A DNA stretch of 38,367 nt, from contig CAJULZ010000010.1 in assembly GCA_910587205.1 (NCBI GenBank), forward strand, positions 1-38,367. Direction: 5' to 3'. The DNA is from an uncultured Oscillospiraceae bacterium (GTDB lineage Bacteria > Bacillota > Clostridia > Oscillospirales > Oscillospiraceae). Numbering within the stretch: position 1 is the stretch's first letter; every line of letters begins with the position of its first letter. Both the position numbers and the translations under genes were made by a program. This document shows, piece after piece, positions 23,623-31,823 of this stretch. Under the pieces are notes generated by a model. That model saw nothing but the letters and a program-made list of their open reading frames with translations, was not told the DNA's origin and did no database searches.

Positions 23623-24251
23623 AACTGCTGGCTATTTCAGACGCCGCGGACCCCGGCCTCTGGGACTTCTTCAGCAAGGAAAAGCTGGCCGGGGTGGACG
23701 CTATCCTGTCCTGCGGCGACCTGCCCGCCAGCTACCTGAGCTTCCTGGTGACAATGGGGAACATCCCAGTGTTTTACGTCCACGGGAACCACGACACCCG
23801 GTACGACGAACACCCCCCGGAGGGGTGCGACTGCATCGACGGGGAGGTGGTCACATTCCGGGGCTACCGCATCCTGGGACTGGGGGGCTGCATCGAATAT
23901 AACAGGGGCCCCCACCAATACACGGAGGGGGCCATGCGCCGGCGCATCGCCAAGCTTGCCCCCGCCCTGCGGCGGGGCGGGGTGGATATCCTGGTCACCC
24001 ATGCCCCCGCCCGGGGCCTTGGGGATCTGGACGACGGCTGCCACCGGGGCTTTGAGTGTTTTCGGGCGCTGCTGGACCGGTACAGCCCCGCCTACCACTG
24101 TTATGGGCATGTCCACCTGCAATACGTGCCCACCCAGCCCCGCACCCGGCAGTATGGGGCCACCACCATGATAAACGCCTCGGGGAAATATCTCATCGAG
24201 CTGCCCGACCGGGAAGAAAAGCCGAAAAAGTGGTGGCAGCGCAGAACATAG
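23619..24251 (+). CDS. Calcineurin-like metallophosphoesterase
   Basis: A 210-aa predicted phosphodiesterase. The TTG start at 23619 overlaps the previous stop and has GAGGAGG 8 bases upstream. Metal-site motifs present are CGDLP (about 32-36), VHGNHD (about 54-59), VTHAPARG (about 126-133) and YGHVHLQY (about 163-170). The first motif reads ISDAADP, so the His of the usual Asp-x-His is missing, which may change one metal ligand. Translational coupling to the BMP-like protein suggests that both act on the same, probably nucleotide-related, substrate. That is inference. Confidence 0.85.
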   Translation: MKLLAISDAADPGLWDFFSKEKLAGVDAILSCGDLPASYLSFLVTMGNIPVFYVHGNHDTRYDEHPPEGCDCIDGEVVTFRGYRILGLGGCIEYNRGPHQYTEGAMRRRIAKLAPALRRGGVDILVTHAPARGLGDLDDGCHRGFECFRALLDRYSPAYHCYGHVHLQYVPTQPRTRQYGATTMINASGKYLIELPDREEKPKKWWQRRT

Positions 24252-24401
24252 CCGTCTATCAGTACGTTCGAGAAAAGGCCCCCCTTTCAAACGCTTCTCC
24301 GGCCCGTTTTGCGCTGTCTGCGGCAGGACGGAAACCCTTTGGGACCGCCGCCCGGCCACGGGGTGTTTGTATTTTATATCTTGCATTGTATATAATATAA
24401 G
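24252..24401. other. Short intergenic stretch
   Basis: No gene is supported. Near the right end a promoter-like pair TTGTAT / TATAAT (18-base spacer, about 24367-24396) points into the terminator only a few bases further, so it is probably chance A/T-rich sequence. Confidence 0.4.
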
Positions 24402-24429
24402 AAGGGCGCGCCCCATGGCGCGCCCTTTT
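24402..24429. terminator. Bidirectional terminator
   Basis: AAGGGCGCGCC (24402-24412) and GGCGCGCCCTT (24417-24427) with loop CCAT, ending in TTTT on the plus strand. It lies between the convergent phosphoesterase and symporter genes. Confidence 0.85.
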
Positions 24430-24432
24430 CCG

Positions 24433-26019
24433 TTACTTCTCCCCGGCCCCGACCGCCTCCGCGGCCTCCCGCTGGATGTCTGGGAAGTTGGACAGCATGG
24501 GCTCCACGTCCTTCCCCCGGAGCTTGCGGTCCACGTAGTTTTTTGTGATGGCAATGACCACCGGGGACAGCGCCAGTACCCCCACCAGGTTGGGCAGCAT
24601 CATCATGCCGTTGAGGGTGTCGGCGATCTCCCAGGCCAGGTTTTCTCCCATCACCGCGCCGCCGAAGGTGGCCAGCACGAAAATCGCCTGATACACCTTT
24701 GTAATTTTCTCTCCAAATAAAAACTCGCAGGCCTTACTCCCGTAGTGGCTCCAGCCCAGGCAGGTGGAGAAGGCAAACAGCATCACCGAAACAGCCACAA
24801 ACGCCGCTCCGGCAAAGCCGAAGTGCATGGAGAACACAGTGCTCACCAGGTTGGCCTTGGTGAGTTCCACGCCGTTGTAGGCGGCCAAGGCAGCCCCCGT
24901 CTCCAAGTCCACCAGCCCGGAGGACAGCACAGAGAACGCGGTGAGGGTACACACGATGATGGTGTCGGCGAACACCTCAAAAATGCCCCACATGCCCTGA
25001 CGCACCGGCTCCTTCACGTTGGAGCTGGAATGCACCATGACGGAGGAGCCCAGGCCCGCTTCGTTGGAGAACACGCCCCGCTTCATGCCCTGCTCGATGG
25101 CCAGCTTGACGCCGTAGCCCACCACGCCGCCGCCTGCGGCCTGGAGGGCAAAGGCCCCGTTGAAAATCGCGGCAAACACCGGGCCCACCATGGAGATATT
25201 GGAGCAGAAGATGACGATGGAGCCCACCATGTACAGGATAACCATGAAGGGCACGATTTTCTCCGTGACGGAAGCGATGCGCTTCAGGCCGCCCAGCACC
25301 ACCAGCCCTGCCAAAATGACGATAACGATGCCGGTGGCCCAGGTGGGGATGCCGAACACATCCTGCATGTTGCCGGATATGGAATTGATCTGGGTCATGT
25401 TGCCGATGCCGAAGGAGGCCAGAAAGCAGAACCCGGAGAACAGCACCGCCAGTACCGTCCCGATGGTCTTGCAGCCCTTCTTGGCGCCCAGGCCGTCCCG
25501 CAGGTAGTACATGGCGCCGCCGGACCATTCCCCGGCGGAATTCTTCCGGCGGTAAAAAATACCCAGCACATTCTCGGAGTAGTTGGTCATCATGCCGAAG
25601 AAGGCGATGAGCCACATCCAGAACACGGCCCCGGGGCCGCCCACCATGATGGCGCCGGCCACGCCCACGATGTTGCCGGTGCCCACGGTGGCGGCCAAGG
25701 CAGTGCACAGGGACTGGAACTGGGAGATGGATTTGTCCCCGGTGTGGCTGGACACATCCTTACGGAAGATAGCGCCGATGGTCTCTTTCAGCCAGTGGCC
25801 AAAGTGGCTGACCTGGAAGAACTTCGTGCGGCAGGTCATGAAAATCCCCACAAAAGACAGCAGGATCAGCGCCGGCCAGCCCCAGACGATGTTGTTCAGC
25901 GCGCTGTTCACGGCCCCCACGAGCTCCAGCGCCTGATCCGTCAGGCTGGGGACCAGGTCGGGCCGGGGGGCGGGCTGCGCGGCCCCCGCAATGGGAAGTA
26001 TCTGGAAGATTTGGAGCAT
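24433..26019 (-). CDS. Alanine/glycine:sodium symporter, AGCS family
   Basis: A 528-aa inner-membrane carrier importing alanine or glycine with sodium. About 11 membrane segments are visible. The family signature region is clear: ATVGTGNIVGVAGAI (about 112-126), GGPGAVFWMW and FFGMMTNYSEN. Later come NEAGLGSS (about 317) and CLGWSHYGSKACEFLFG (about 433). The N-terminus starts MLQIFQILPI with an extra hydrophobic and Pro-rich stretch. It is monocistronic, with its own promoter and a shared terminator. Substrate preference within the family is not determinable. Confidence 0.94.
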   Translation of the reverse strand: MLQIFQILPIAGAAQPAPRPDLVPSLTDQALELVGAVNSALNNIVWGWPALILLSFVGIFMTCRTKFFQVSHFGHWLKETIGAIFRKDVSSHTGDKSISQFQSLCTALAATVGTGNIVGVAGAIMVGGPGAVFWMWLIAFFGMMTNYSENVLGIFYRRKNSAGEWSGGAMYYLRDGLGAKKGCKTIGTVLAVLFSGFCFLASFGIGNMTQINSISGNMQDVFGIPTWATGIVIVILAGLVVLGGLKRIASVTEKIVPFMVILYMVGSIVIFCSNISMVGPVFAAIFNGAFALQAAGGGVVGYGVKLAIEQGMKRGVFSNEAGLGSSVMVHSSSNVKEPVRQGMWGIFEVFADTIIVCTLTAFSVLSSGLVDLETGAALAAYNGVELTKANLVSTVFSMHFGFAGAAFVAVSVMLFAFSTCLGWSHYGSKACEFLFGEKITKVYQAIFVLATFGGAVMGENLAWEIADTLNGMMMLPNLVGVLALSPVVIAITKNYVDRKLRGKDVEPMLSNFPDIQREAAEAVGAGEK

Positions 26020-26052
26020 AGCAATCCCCTCTTTTCTCTTTTCCTGTCTGCC

Positions 26053-26081
26053 AGTATATAGCAGGAGGGAGGGAATTGCAA
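26053..26081 (-). promoter_or_regulatory. Promoter of the symporter gene
   Basis: Minus-strand TTGCAA (26076-26081), 17-base spacer, TATACT (26053-26058). Confidence 0.6.
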
Positions 26082-26230
26082 GAAAAAGTCTTTCCTTTTC
26101 ATTTTCTTCGGAGCTTCTCCCAAAAAAGCGGCGTATTTCAAGGGGCTTCCCCTGGCGCTTTGCGAAAAAACGCAGCCGGGCCGCCGCCCGCTTGCGTTTC
26201 CGTGTTTGCCGCCCCGCGGCCGCGCACCTC

Positions 26231-26260
26231 TTGTAAAACCGCCGCCTGCTATGTTATAAT
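26231..26260 (+). promoter_or_regulatory. Promoter of the SEL1/rpoN unit
   Basis: TTGTAA (26231-26236), 18-base spacer, perfect TATAAT (26255-26260), 40 bases before the start codon. Confidence 0.7.
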
Positions 26261-26300
26261 AGGCGAAAAACGGCCGCGCAGGGAAGGAGCGGATGACAGG

Positions 26301-28952
26301 ATGGCGGACGAGAGGAACAGCGGGGCCCAGCCCGACGGGCAGGGCACGTTTATGGTCTATATTGACCCGGAACTGATCCAGAGCATGGCGGACGTGTCGG
26401 CGAAAAAGGAGCAGGGGTTCCGGGAACTGCTGGACGCCGCCGGGGAGGGCGACTTGGACGCCCAATACCGGGCGGGCATCAGCTATTGCAACGGCACCGG
26501 CGGGGCCGCCCGGGACGAGGGGCTGGCCTTCCAGTGGTTCACCCGGGCGGCGGAGGGGGAGCATATCGCCGCGGTATACAGCCTGGGGCTCTGCTATGCC
26601 CGGGGTATCGGCACGGAGAAGGACCCCGTGCGGGCCGCCCAGCTCTTGGCCCAGGCGGCGGAGCAGGGCTATCCCCCCGCCCAGTGCGAACTGGGGCTGT
26701 GCTACGAGATGGGCAGCGGCGTGGAACTGGATAAGCTGCGGGCGGCGGAGCTGTACCGCGAGGCGGCGGATCAGGAGTATCCCCCCGCCCAGTGCAACCT
26801 GGGGTTTTTCTATTACCGGGGGATCGGGCTGGAGCAGGATTATCAGGAGGCGGCGGCGTGGTTCGCCAAGGCGGCCCAGCAGGGCCATCCCCGCGCCCAA
26901 ACTCTGCTGGGCGAGTGCTTCGAGCATGGCTACGGCGTGGAGCAGGATGCGAAAAGGGCGGTGGCGCTCTACCAGGCCGCCCATGAACAGGGCTATGACG
27001 CGGCCACCTGCGCCCTGGGTCTGTGCCGGGAGCTGGGCGTGGGCGTGGAGCAGGATTTGGAGGAGGCCGTGCGGCTGTACCGCCAGTGCGCCGGCCAGGA
27101 GTACCCCAGGGGGCGGTTCCTGCTGGGCCAGTGCTATGAGAACGGCGTGGGCGTGGAGCAGGACGAGGCCAAGGCGGCGGAGCTCTACCGCCAAGCCGGG
27201 GAGGACGACTACCCGCCCGCCGACTGTGCCCTGGGGCTGTGCTACGAGCTGGGCACCGGGGTGGAGCAGGATCTTCCCCAGGCGGTGGAGTACTACCGCC
27301 GGGCGGCGGAGGCGGGCTATGTCCCGGCCCAATGCAACCTGGGCTTCTGCTACTACCGGGGCATCGGCACGGAGATGGACGACAAGCAGGCGGTGCGCTG
27401 GTTTGAACTGGCCGCGGAGGAGGGCTATCCCCGGGCCCTGGGCCTGCTGGGGGACTGCTACGACTACGGCTACGGCGTGGAGCAGGACGTCACAAAGGCC
27501 GCGCAGCTCTACCGGGCCGCCCATGAGGGGGACTATCCCCCGGGAACCTGTTCCCTGGGGCTGTGCTATGAACTGGGCCGCGGGGTGGAGCAGGACCTGG
27601 CCCGGGCCGTGGAGCTGTACACCCAGGCCGCCGAGGCCGGGGACGCCCGCGCCCAGTGCAACCTGGGCTATTGCTGGTACCGGGGGATCGGCGTGAAGGA
27701 GGACAATGATCAGGCCTTCTACTGGTTCGACCAGGCCGCGCGGCAGGGGCACGGCAGGGCGCTGTACCTGCTGGGCCAGTGCTATGAGTGCGGCTACGGC
27801 GTGACGGCTGACCTGGACCGAGCCGCCCGGCTGTACGCCCAGTCGGACGAGAAGGCCCACCCGGCCGGGACGTGCGCCCTGGGGCTGTGCTATGAGCTGG
27901 GCCGCGGCGTGGAGATGGACAAGGGCAGGGCCGCGGAGCTGTACCGGAAGGCCGCCGAGGCCGGGGACGCCCGCGCCCAGTGCAACCTGGGCTACTTTTA
28001 CTACCAGGGGATCTGCGTGGAGCAGGACGACAAGGAGGCGTTCCGCTGGTTCGCCCGGGCCGCGGAACAGGGCTACCCCAGGGCACAGCAGCTGCTGGGC
28101 GAATGCTATGACAACGGCTACGGTGTGGAGCAGGACGAGGCCAAGGCGTACGAACTCTACTTGAAGTCCCACGAGGCGGGATACCCCGCCGGCACCTGTT
28201 CCCTTGGGCTGTGCTACGAGCTGGGCTCCGGCGTGGAGCGCGACCAGCCCCGGGCGGTGGAGCTGTACCGCCGGGCGGCGGAGGCGGGATATGTCCGCGC
28301 CCAGTGCAATCTGGGCTTCTGCTACTACCGGGGGATCGGCGTAAAAGAGGACAACGACGAGGCGGTCAAATGGTTTGCCCAGGCCGCCCAGGCGGGCCAG
28401 CCCAGGGCGCAGCAGCTGCTGGGCGAGTGCTATGAGAACGGCTACGGCGTGGAAAAGGATCTGGAAAAGGCCGTGGAGCTGTACCGCCGGGCCCATGAGC
28501 AGCACTATCCCGCCGCAACATGCTCGCTGGGCGTGTGCTATGAGTTTGGCCAGGGCGTAGAGGCGGACAAGGCCCGGGCCGCCCAGCTGTACAAGGAGGC
28601 CGCCGAGCAGGGCAGCCCGTGGGCCCAGTGCAATTACGGCTTCTGCCTCTATCAGGGCATCGGGGTGGAGCCGGACGCCGCCGGGGCGGCCGAGTGGTTC
28701 CGCAAGTCCGCGGAGCAGGGCAGCGGCCGGGCCTGGTTCCTTTTGGGCGAGTGCTATGAGCGCGGCGCGGGCGTGGCGCAGGATCTGGCGCAGGCCAGGA
28801 CGGCGTACCGGAGGGCGGCGGATATGGGCTACAAGGGCGCCGCGGAAGCCCTGGAGCGGCTGGACGCCCCCAAGGGGGCGGCGCTGGTGGCGGAGCCCCC
28901 GGCAGCGCCCAAGGCGCGGCGCGGCTGGTGGCCGTTCGGGAAGAAGAAGTAG
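26301..28952 (+). CDS. Giant SEL1-repeat protein with 22 repeats
   Basis: An 883-aa soluble protein without signal peptide. After a 50-residue N-terminal part come 22 SEL1/TPR-like repeats. The first is 37 residues and the next 21 are exactly 36 each (88-843), then a half repeat and a basic aromatic tail (RRGWWPFGKKK). Three repeat types alternate: A (GLCYELG.GVE.D...AVELYRRAAEAG), B (AQCNLGFCYYRGIG with WF) and C (LLGECYENGYGVEQD). One B unit is missing between repeats 6 and 7. Types A and B carry two Cys each. SEL1 proteins scaffold complexes; the partner is unknown. rpoN starts 40 bases downstream, probably in the same transcript. AAGGAG lies 11 bases before the ATG, slightly long. Confidence 0.9.
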   Translation: MADERNSGAQPDGQGTFMVYIDPELIQSMADVSAKKEQGFRELLDAAGEGDLDAQYRAGISYCNGTGGAARDEGLAFQWFTRAAEGEHIAAVYSLGLCYARGIGTEKDPVRAAQLLAQAAEQGYPPAQCELGLCYEMGSGVELDKLRAAELYREAADQEYPPAQCNLGFFYYRGIGLEQDYQEAAAWFAKAAQQGHPRAQTLLGECFEHGYGVEQDAKRAVALYQAAHEQGYDAATCALGLCRELGVGVEQDLEEAVRLYRQCAGQEYPRGRFLLGQCYENGVGVEQDEAKAAELYRQAGEDDYPPADCALGLCYELGTGVEQDLPQAVEYYRRAAEAGYVPAQCNLGFCYYRGIGTEMDDKQAVRWFELAAEEGYPRALGLLGDCYDYGYGVEQDVTKAAQLYRAAHEGDYPPGTCSLGLCYELGRGVEQDLARAVELYTQAAEAGDARAQCNLGYCWYRGIGVKEDNDQAFYWFDQAARQGHGRALYLLGQCYECGYGVTADLDRAARLYAQSDEKAHPAGTCALGLCYELGRGVEMDKGRAAELYRKAAEAGDARAQCNLGYFYYQGICVEQDDKEAFRWFARAAEQGYPRAQQLLGECYDNGYGVEQDEAKAYELYLKSHEAGYPAGTCSLGLCYELGSGVERDQPRAVELYRRAAEAGYVRAQCNLGFCYYRGIGVKEDNDEAVKWFAQAAQAGQPRAQQLLGECYENGYGVEKDLEKAVELYRRAHEQHYPAATCSLGVCYEFGQGVEADKARAAQLYKEAAEQGSPWAQCNYGFCLYQGIGVEPDAAGAAEWFRKSAEQGSGRAWFLLGECYERGAGVAQDLAQARTAYRRAADMGYKGAAEALERLDAPKGAALVAEPPAAPKARRGWWPFGKKK

Positions 28953-28992
28953 CAGGGGTACATCATTCGGTCACGGGGAGGAGGACGGCGCC

Positions 28993-30342
28993 GTGGAACT
29001 GATACAAAAACAGGTCCAGCTTCTGGACCAGCGGCAGATCCAGCGCCTGGAGGTGCTCCAGATGAGCGCGCTGGAGCTGCGGGACTATTTGCAGGAGCTG
29101 TCCCAGGAAAACCCGGTGGTGGACCTGAACGAGCCCGCCGCCCCCGCCGAGCCCGAGCGGGAGGACGAGCAGCTCCAGCACCTGCGCTGGCTGGCGGATA
29201 ACGACCGGCAGAACCGCTACTACCAGGGGCTGTGGGATTACGACTCCGACCCCATCGCCCGGATCGGGGTGTCCGGCGGGCTGGAGGAGACCCTGTCCCA
29301 ATTCATCGGCCGGCAGATAGACCGCCTGCGCCTGGACGGGGAAACCGCCCGGACGGTGGGCCTGCTGGCCGCCTGCCTGGACGGGGACGGGTATTTCCGG
29401 CTGGACCTGGACGAGCTGGCCCAAGACACGGGCATCCCCCGGGATTGCCTGGGCCGGGCGCTGGAGGTTCTGCGCACCCTGGAGCCCGCCGGGGTGGGGG
29501 CGCGGGATCTGTCCCAGTGCCTGGCGCTCCAGCTGGAGCGGGCGGGGGTGGGCGGTCCGGCGCTGGCCATTGTCCGGGATTACCTGGAGCCTCTGGCCCG
29601 GCGGCATTACCGCCTCATCGCCGACCAGCTGAAAATCCCCCTGGACGAGGTGCTGGCCGCCCAGAAAACCATCCGGGAGCTGGACCCCCGGCCCGGCGCG
29701 GTGTTTGAGCAGCCGGGGCAGACGCCCTATGTCTACCCGGACGTGTTTGTGGAGGAACAGGACGGGCGCTTTGTGGCCCGCACCCGGGGCGGGGAGCGCC
29801 CCGCTTTCCGGATTAACGGCTATTACCGGGCGCTGCTGGACCTGTCCCAGCAGAAAGAGGTGCGGGAATATCTGCGCAAAAAGGTGCAGTCCGCCCAAGA
29901 TGTGCTCCAGGCCATCGCCCAGCGGGAGGACACCCTGGTGCGGTGCGCCCAGGCCATTGTGGACCGGCAGGGGGACTTTTTCCGGGAAGGCGAACAGGCC
30001 CTGCGCCCCCTGCGCATGGCGGACGTGGCCGATATGGTGGGAATACATGAATCCACCGTCAGCCGGGCGGTGCGGGAAAAGTACCTGCAATGCCAGCGGG
30101 GGGTGTACCCCCTGGGCTGGTTTTTCTCCCGGGGGGCCGCCGGGGGCGAGGTGGGGGGCGCGGGGGCCCGGGCGCTGCTCCGCCGCCTCATCGATGGGGA
30201 GGACAAGGCCCGCCCCCTGTCCGACCAGAAGCTGTGCGAGGCGCTGGCCAGGCAGGGCTGCCCCATCTCCCGGCGCACGGTGGCCAAGTACCGGGACGAA
30301 CTGAATATCCCCGGGGCGTCGGGCCGGAAGGCCCGAGGCTGA
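28993..30342 (+). CDS. rpoN: RNA polymerase sigma-54 factor
   Basis: A 449-aa sigma factor recognising -24/-12 promoters and requiring enhancer-binding ATPases. Region I is Gln/Leu-rich (about 1-45: KQVQLLDQRQIQRLEVLQ, then LQELSQENP). The acidic stretch and core-binding domain follow. The DNA-binding helix-turn-helix is MADVADMVGIHESTVSRAVR (about 340-360), and the RpoN box ISRRTVAKYRDELNIP (about 426-441) is intact. The GTG start at 28993 has GGAGGAGG 8 bases upstream. The protein is somewhat short for the family. No enhancer-binding activator or -24/-12 promoter was found in the window. The upstream SEL1 gene is the likely operon partner. Confidence 0.95.
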   Translation: MELIQKQVQLLDQRQIQRLEVLQMSALELRDYLQELSQENPVVDLNEPAAPAEPEREDEQLQHLRWLADNDRQNRYYQGLWDYDSDPIARIGVSGGLEETLSQFIGRQIDRLRLDGETARTVGLLAACLDGDGYFRLDLDELAQDTGIPRDCLGRALEVLRTLEPAGVGARDLSQCLALQLERAGVGGPALAIVRDYLEPLARRHYRLIADQLKIPLDEVLAAQKTIRELDPRPGAVFEQPGQTPYVYPDVFVEEQDGRFVARTRGGERPAFRINGYYRALLDLSQQKEVREYLRKKVQSAQDVLQAIAQREDTLVRCAQAIVDRQGDFFREGEQALRPLRMADVADMVGIHESTVSRAVREKYLQCQRGVYPLGWFFSRGAAGGEVGGAGARALLRRLIDGEDKARPLSDQKLCEALARQGCPISRRTVAKYRDELNIPGASGRKARG

Positions 30343-30352
30343 TGGGGACAGG

Positions 30353-30382
30353 AAAAGGGACGCGCACAAGCGCGTCCCTTTT
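30353..30382. terminator. Bidirectional terminator
   Basis: AAAAGGGACGCGC (30353-30365) and GCGCGTCCCTTTT (30370-30382) with loop ACAA, between convergent rpoN and lexA. Confidence 0.9.
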
Positions 30383-30397
30383 GGCTGCTTTGAAGGG

Positions 30398-31000
30398 TCA
30401 GTACCGCCGCACCACGGCCACCACCCGCCCCAGGATGGAGCAGCCCTCGCCGTCGATGGGCTGGTACTCCGGGCTGGAGTTCTCCGGGTAGAGCCAGATG
30501 TGGCCGTCGCTCTCCCGGCGGAAGGTTTTGACCGTGGCCTCGTCCTCGAACAGGGCCACCACGATGTCCCCGTTGCGGGCCAGGGGCTGCTGGTGAACCA
30601 CCACCAGGTCGTCGGGCAGTATGCCCGCCTCAATCATGGATTCCCCCCGTACCTTCAGGGCGAAATGCTCGCCGGACAGCCCGCCTGTGTCAAAGGTGAG
30701 GTACTCCTCAATGTTCTCCTGGGCCAGGATCGGGGAACCCGCCGCCACATAGCCCACCAGGGGCACCTGGTCCCGCCGGGTCCGGGCGGCGTCGTTGATG
30801 GTAATGGCCCGGGTCTTGCCCTCGGCCTGGGTGATGAGCCCCGCTTCCCGCAGGCCCTTCATATGGAAGTGGACGGTGGCGGGGGATTTCAGGTTTACCG
30901 CCGCGGCAATCTCCCGCACAGAGGGGGGATAGCCGTGCTCCTCGGCAAAGGCGAGGATGTAGTCATAGATCTGCTGCTGTTTTGGGGTCAGTTTGACCAT
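30398..31000 (-). CDS. lexA: SOS repressor LexA
   Basis: A 200-aa repressor of DNA-damage genes. The winged helix-turn-helix is at 1-70 (PPSVREIAAAVNLKSPATVHFHM). The autocleavage site is Ala87-Gly88 (GYVAAGSP), with catalytic Ser121 (RGESMIEAG) and Lys158 (ATVKTF), all as in the S24 peptidase family. The ATG at 31000 has AAGGAGC 9 bases upstream. Its promoter, about 110 bases upstream, carries a LexA-type box across the -35 element, so it should be autorepressed. It is divergent from the marR operon. Confidence 0.96.
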   Translation of the reverse strand: MVKLTPKQQQIYDYILAFAEEHGYPPSVREIAAAVNLKSPATVHFHMKGLREAGLITQAEGKTRAITINDAARTRRDQVPLVGYVAAGSPILAQENIEEYLTFDTGGLSGEHFALKVRGESMIEAGILPDDLVVVHQQPLARNGDIVVALFEDEATVKTFRRESDGHIWLYPENSSPEYQPIDGEGCSILGRVVAVVRRY

Positions 31001-31110
31001 AGCGCAAGCTCCTTCCAAGAATAGGTCCGCCACAGGGGCGGGTCCGCGCGGCGGGCCGTCCGGCAACCAGGATACGCCGTGCCGCCGCAGGCCGTGGAGC
31101 GCCTGCCAAT

Positions 31111-31149
31111 AGTATACCACACCACGTTCGAAATGTCAAACGTTCGTTC
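31111..31149 (-). promoter_or_regulatory. lexA promoter with SOS box
   Basis: Minus-strand perfect -35 TTGACA (31134-31139), 17-base spacer, -10 TATACT (31111-31116). Overlapping the -35 is GAAC-GAAC-GTTT (31138-31149), one base off the Gram-positive SOS consensus GAAC-N4-GTTC. Confidence 0.8.
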
Positions 31150-31170
31150 TAAGAATTTTTCACAAATCGG

Positions 31171-31217
31171 CAAGGGCGGGAACCGGGAATTTTTTCTGGT
31201 CCCGCCCTTGACTTTTT
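31171..31217 (+). terminator. Strong hairpin between divergent lexA and marR
   Basis: CAAGGGCGGGA (31171-31181) pairs with TCCCGCCCTTG (31200-31210). One bulged A and a further 7 pairs with two wobbles close on loop TTT. ACTTTTT follows, so on the plus strand it looks like a terminator, although no plus-strand gene precedes it. It also overlaps the marR -35 box. Confidence 0.55.
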
Positions 31218-31258
31218 CCATGGGGATGGTAAAATAAAAAGCGTGCTAATTATTAGCA
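31208..31258 (+). promoter_or_regulatory. marR promoter and MarR-type operator
   Basis: TTGACT (31208-31213), 16-base spacer, TAAAAT (31230-31235). Just downstream lies the perfect dyad TGCTAAT-T-ATTAGCA (31244-31258), a sequence typical of MarR operators, placed to block early transcription of the marR/ABC operon. Confidence 0.75.
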
Positions 31259-31283
31259 TACGAATTATTTAGGAGGGATCTTC

Positions 31284-31808
31284 ATGGGCGAACAGACCGG
31301 CATCCTGCTCCAGCAGCTCATGCGCGCCCACCACAACGCCTGTATGGCGGCCCTGGCCCGGCGCGGCGTGCGGGACGTGGGCTCCCCCCGGCTGTTATGG
31401 GAGCTGTCTACCTACCCGGACGACCCCGAGCGGGCCCCCACCCAGAAGGAGCTTGCCGACAAGCTGCACAGCGCGCCGCCCACGGTGGCCGCGTCGCTGA
31501 AGGTGCTGGAGCGCCAGGGGTACGTGGAGCGCCGCACCGACCAGCGGGACACCCGCCGGAACCGCATCTCCATCACCCAAAAAGGGCGGGACACCATCGC
31601 CCAGAGTATGGACGCCTTCCGGCAGGTGGAGGGGCACATGTACTCCGGCTTTTCCCCCCAGGAGCGGGAGACCGCCGACGGCCTATTGTCCCGGATGCTG
31701 GCAAACCTGTATCAGATCGGCGGGGACAAGCGGCAGGACCCGCCCCCCGACCCCCTGGGCCCGCCGCCCCCGGCCCCGACGGCAGGGCTCCCCAAGAACC
31801 CCATCTGA
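31284..31808 (+). CDS. MarR-family transcriptional regulator
   Basis: A 174-aa winged helix-turn-helix regulator. TQKELADKLHSAPPTVAASLKVLERQGYVERRTDQRDTRRNRISIT covers the recognition helix and wing (about 52-97), with the family D-x-R-x-x-R pattern. The N-terminal helix (LLQQLMRAHHNACM) dimerises. The C-terminal 25 residues are Pro-rich and unusual. AGGAGGG precedes the ATG. It is the first gene of an operon with two ABC exporter subunits 15 bases downstream. It probably represses them and itself through the dyad at 31244-31258, released by a drug-like ligand (inference from family). Confidence 0.92.
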   Translation: MGEQTGILLQQLMRAHHNACMAALARRGVRDVGSPRLLWELSTYPDDPERAPTQKELADKLHSAPPTVAASLKVLERQGYVERRTDQRDTRRNRISITQKGRDTIAQSMDAFRQVEGHMYSGFSPQERETADGLLSRMLANLYQIGGDKRQDPPPDPLGPPPPAPTAGLPKNPI

Positions 31809-31823
31809 AAGGAAGTGTGACCA

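Noticed and set aside
24367..24396. Promoter-like TTGTAT/TATAAT pair
   Set aside because: It reads straight into a terminator with no gene; probably chance similarity in A/T-rich sequence.
25941..28505. Very long minus-strand open frame (over 800 codons) opposite the SEL1 gene
   Set aside because: It is the antisense image of a highly repetitive GC-rich gene; its periodic Leu/Pro/Gln-rich product has no known domain, while the plus-strand repeats are a clear protein family.
26301..28952. SEL1 DNA repeats as a CRISPR array or satellite
   Set aside because: The period is 108 bases in frame, with codon-level divergence and a continuous SEL1 protein; there are no identical short repeats with unique spacers.
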